Shown: one piece after another, positions 61,354 to 64,000 of the stretch | Position numbering within the stretch: the first letter of the stretch is position 1 | Layout: each line of letters starts with the position of its first letter | Assembly: GCA_002315315.1 (NCBI GenBank) | Contig: DCGT01000022.1 | Span: 441 to 64,440, forward strand | Direction: 5' to 3' | DNA length: 64,000 bases | DNA from: Faecalibacterium sp. UBA1771 | GTDB lineage: Bacteria > Bacillota > Clostridia > Oscillospirales > Ruminococcaceae | Made by a program: the position numbers and the translations under genes | The notes under the pieces: generated by a model | Told to the model about the DNA's origin: nothing | The model's database searches: none | The model's input: the letters and a program-made list of their open reading frames with translations, nothing else

Positions 61354-62103
61354 CTATTCAAGCAACAAAATTGCGGTTATGTTGTCAAAGCCGCCCTCAT
61401 CGACAGCGCGCTTTATAAGTGCATCGGCACTGCGGTAAAAGTCGTTTTCTTTGACTATATTAACAATATCCTCCTCCGAGACCATATTATACAGTCCGTC
61501 GGTACAGATAAGGAGTATGTCGCCTTTTCTTATTCTGAACTCGTTGAAGTCGGTCTTTAGCTTTTCCTCGACTCCGAGCGCACTTGTAATAATATTCTTG
61601 TTGGGGTGATTTTTCGCCTGCTGAGGCGTAATCTTGCCGCTGTCAAGCAGCTCCTGAACCACCGAGTGATCACGTGTAATCTGTTTTATTACCCGTTTGG
61701 ATATGGAATATGCCCTGCTGTCGCCTGCGTGCACGATCTGCACGACACCGTTGCGAACTATGGCAAGAACTATGGTAGTACCCATCGTGATTCTGTTGTT
61801 TTCGTCTCTGCTGAGGGTATAAACGACGCTGTTGCAGCGCTGAACGGTATCTATCATAAAATCCTTAACATCGCTGGATGAGGTGATTTCGGTCAACGAC
61901 TCGGTAATCGCATCCTCGATGTAATTAACGGCGACGAAGCTTGCCTCGCCTCCTGCCGATACGCCGCCCATACCGTCGCACAGTACAGCCCAATAGGTAT
62001 CGTCCGACAATCTGCCCGCCTTGTAGCAATCCTGATTCTGCTTGCTTCTGCAGCCGACATCGGTTGCGGCGGTTATTTTCAAATCGTTCACCCTCTTTCG
62101 CAC
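61354..62103 (-). CDS. prpC: PP2C-type Ser/Thr phosphatase
   Basis: Metal-dependent phosphatase that opposes PrkC. 249 residues with PP2C motifs: TDVGCRSKQNQD, VLCDGMGGVSAGGEAS (metal-binding D and G), VHAGDSRAYSI, LLICTDGLYNMV and GGFDNITAILL. It lies between rlmN and prkC with 18-bp gaps, as in Bacillus. Confidence 0.95.
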   Translation of the reverse strand: MRKRVNDLKITAATDVGCRSKQNQDCYKAGRLSDDTYWAVLCDGMGGVSAGGEASFVAVNYIEDAITESLTEITSSSDVKDFMIDTVQRCNSVVYTLSRDENNRITMGTTIVLAIVRNGVVQIVHAGDSRAYSISKRVIKQITRDHSVVQELLDSGKITPQQAKNHPNKNIITSALGVEEKLKTDFNEFRIRKGDILLICTDGLYNMVSEEDIVNIVKENDFYRSADALIKRAVDEGGFDNITAILLLE

Positions 62104-62121
62104 TTGATATGGAGAAATCCT

Positions 62122-63156
62122 TTACTGCTTCTCCGAAACGGTATCGCGCCGCAGCTGACCGCAGGCGGCGGAAATATCGTTGCCGAGTGTTCTTCTTATC
62201 GTGGCATTTATTCCCTTTGCCGTGAGCTTGTCGCAAAAGCTCTGCGCCTGCTCTCTTGTGGCGGTAAAATTCCTGTTTGCGGCAGGGTTAACGGGTATAA
62301 GGTTAACGTGTGCCGTCATTCCCTTTAAAAGCCCGTAAATCTCGTCGGCATCCTGCTGAGAATCATTGACTCCCGAAATTACGGCGTATTCAAAAGAAAT
62401 TCTTCTGCCCGTTTCGGCAAAATATTTTTTACAGCTGTCCATAAGCCGCTCGATGCTATACCGCTTGTTTATCGGCATTATCTCGGAACGCTTTTCATCG
62501 GTAGCGGCGTGAAGTGATATCGAAAGCGTGAGCGGCAGTTTAAGCTCGGCAAGCTCGTCGATACGGTCACAAAGACCGCAGGTAGACAGCGAAACCGAAC
62601 GGCGGCTCAGCGCATAACCCCTACTATCGGTAATAATATCATAAAAGTCACATACATTGCAATAATTGTCGAGCGGTTCTCCGATACCCATAAGCACGAG
62701 TGAATCCGCACGCTCGCCTATCTGTCGCTCAGTTTCGTAAACCTCGAGCAATATTTCGGATGCGGAAAGATTGCGGACCAGACCGTTTTGCGTGGAAGCG
62801 CAGAACCTGCAACCCATTCGACACCCGACCTGAGAGGATACACAGACCGACATTCCGTGCTTGTAAAACATAGCTACGGTTTCGATACAGTTGCCGTCGG
62901 CAAAGGCGTAGAGGAACTTCACGGTGCCGTCCGACGATTTCTGACGTTTCATAACCGAAATTGACGGTATGAACGCGGCTTCGTCCAGCTTAACCCTCAG
63001 TGCCTTGGATAGGTTGGTCATTTCGTCAAACGATTTTACACGTTTATTGTGAAGCCAGTCGAAAATCTGTGTCGAGCGGAATTTCGGCTCGCCAATTGAC
63101 TGCACAAACTCCGAAAGCTTATCGGCAGTAAGTGACAATATATCTATCTTTCCCAT
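62122..63156 (-). CDS. rlmN: Dual-specificity 23S rRNA/tRNA adenine C2-methyltransferase RlmN
   Basis: Radical SAM enzyme that methylates A2503 of 23S rRNA and A37 of some tRNAs. 344 residues. The cluster motif CRMGCRFC, MGIGEPLDNYCNV and SISLHAATDEKRSEIMPINK are present. The catalytic cysteine near the C-terminus fits RRTLGNDISAACGQLR. It lies 4 bp after rsmB. Confidence 0.96.
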   Translation of the reverse strand: MGKIDILSLTADKLSEFVQSIGEPKFRSTQIFDWLHNKRVKSFDEMTNLSKALRVKLDEAAFIPSISVMKRQKSSDGTVKFLYAFADGNCIETVAMFYKHGMSVCVSSQVGCRMGCRFCASTQNGLVRNLSASEILLEVYETERQIGERADSLVLMGIGEPLDNYCNVCDFYDIITDSRGYALSRRSVSLSTCGLCDRIDELAELKLPLTLSISLHAATDEKRSEIMPINKRYSIERLMDSCKKYFAETGRRISFEYAVISGVNDSQQDADEIYGLLKGMTAHVNLIPVNPAANRNFTATREQAQSFCDKLTAKGINATIRRTLGNDISAACGQLRRDTVSEKQ

Positions 63157-63160
63157 TATT

Positions 63161-64000
63161 TTAACACATTCTTTCGAAAGTTGCTATAAAAAAGCCTTCA
63201 CTTCCGGTCAAACCCGGCATAAAAATTCGATAATTTCCGTCCGAAATGCCGGTTGTGAGACCTGAAAGCGATTTCGGCTTAAAATCCGTGTGATCTTTAA
63301 GGAATTTTTCCGCAACCTCGGCGTTCTCACAACGGTCTATCGAGCAGGTACAGTAAACAAGCGTTCCTCCGGATTTGACAAACGAAGCGGCATTGTTCAA
63401 AATTTCAAGCTGCTTTTCGGACAGCTTGCCGTCAGGCTTGCGCAGACGAAGCTCCGGTTTGGAAGAAATCTCGCCGAGATTGGAGCAGGGAACATCACAC
63501 AGCACCCTGTCCGCCTGTACAAACGCTATGTCTGCCGAGGCGTCGAAAACCTTGGTTTCTATGCATAAAGCGCCCTCGGAAGCCGAGGAAGAAGCGACGA
63601 GCGAAAGTCTGCTTTCACTTATATCGCAGGCATAGATTTTACCCTGTGCGCTCATAAGCTGTGCGGCGGTCAATGCCTTGCCGCCCGGAGCCGAGCAAAG
63701 GTCGACTACGGTATCTCCCTTTTGAGGGTCGAGCGCCTTAACAGCCGTCTGCGCCGCAAGGCTTTGTATTCTGACTGCGCCGTTTTTAAACGGCTTTGTA
63801 CCTATTACATTTCCCTTCGTCACCTCAAGACAACCGTCAAGCTCGGTTTTTTGAACAGTTATATTTTCCGCTGCGAGCGCAGTTATTGCCTCATCTGCCG
63901 TCATTTTCAGCGTATTTACACGAATGTACTGTGTTTTATGCTCAAAATACCCGTTCATAATTCTGTCGGCATCATCGGGATATTCCCCTTTAATCAATGA
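63161..64000 (-). CDS. rsmB: 16S rRNA (cytosine-C5)-methyltransferase RsmB, 5' part outside window
   Basis: Methylates C967 of 16S rRNA. The visible 280 codons hold the SAM-dependent methyltransferase domain: VDLCSAPGGKALTAAQLM, the two catalytic-region cysteines in DVPCSNLGE and VYCTCSIDRCEN, and the terminal GFFIATFERMC. The frame stays open to the window edge and the N-terminal NusB-like domain is missing, so the gene starts beyond 64000; an internal methionine at 63997 is not the start. Confidence 0.93.
   Translation of the reverse strand, partial: SLIKGEYPDDADRIMNGYFEHKTQYIRVNTLKMTADEAITALAAENITVQKTELDGCLEVTKGNVIGTKPFKNGAVRIQSLAAQTAVKALDPQKGDTVVDLCSAPGGKALTAAQLMSAQGKIYACDISESRLSLVASSSASEGALCIETKVFDASADIAFVQADRVLCDVPCSNLGEISSKPELRLRKPDGKLSEKQLEILNNAASFVKSGGTLVYCTCSIDRCENAEVAEKFLKDHTDFKPKSLSGLTTGISDGNYRIFMPGLTGSEGFFIATFERMC

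Noticed and set aside
1..64000. CRISPR arrays, tRNA or rRNA genes and insertion sequences
   Set aside because: No regularly spaced repeats, cloverleaf-like segments, rRNA sequence or transposase frames were recognised on either strand.

Overview
The window is a stretch of chromosome from a spore-forming, single-membrane Firmicute of the class Clostridia, most likely an Oscillospirales/Ruminococcaceae-type gut bacterium. The evidence is an S10-spc ribosomal operon with zinc-type S14, spo0A, intact sigK, spoVM, a SipL-type gene and spoIVA, a PASTA-domain kinase with its phosphatase, sortase B, DUF5684/DUF5685 proteins and an archaeal/eukaryal-type ProS. No integrase, transposase, relaxase, tRNA, rRNA or CRISPR array was seen.

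Layout. 1-7454 (minus strand): S10-spc ribosomal protein operon from rpsJ to a truncated rplF. 7918-13841 (minus): proS, acpP, then polA-rimI-tsaD. 13985-16737: dusB (+), a YfbR-like nucleotidase (-) and spo0A (+). 16840-36170 (minus): an about 19 kb cluster coding for a type IV secretion-like machine. In transcription order it holds a VirB2-like pilin, a VirD4-like coupling ATPase, a 1823-residue secreted repeat protein, a lipoprotein, an 808-residue secreted protein, a membrane-anchored Ig-like protein, a VirB6/TrbL-like membrane protein, a VirB4-like ATPase with an unusual acidic tail, and a small basic protein. There is no relaxase, so the machine looks dedicated to protein secretion or surface display rather than DNA transfer. 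This is the most unusual content of the window.

36571-44487: mostly + strand accessory genes (DUF5684 membrane protein, STAS protein, sigK, DUF2461, Mrp/ApbC ATPase, DUF5685, a J-domain-like protein without HPD), with a hydrophilic 297-residue protein and a class B sortase on the minus strand. 44531-50933 (minus): a cation diffusion facilitator behind a possible attenuator, potABCD polyamine transport behind a palindromic operator and structured leader, and a split chromate-type transporter. 50972-56262 (minus): a double GT2 glycosyltransferase, then spoIVA, sipL, a 28-codon spoVM and a 46-residue hydrophobic ORF. SpoVM, SipL and SpoIVA together form the basal spore-coat platform. 56393-64000 (minus): a PPK2-type kinase with a long C-terminal extension, then rsmB(partial)-rlmN-prpC-prkC-rsgA in the same order as in Bacillus.

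Gene starts were checked against Shine-Dalgarno sequences, and several were moved downstream of the longest possible start (polA, pilin, mrp, CDF transporter, sortase, ppk2, sipL, the 808-residue secreted protein). Promoters, operators and terminators were found by eye and are unverified.
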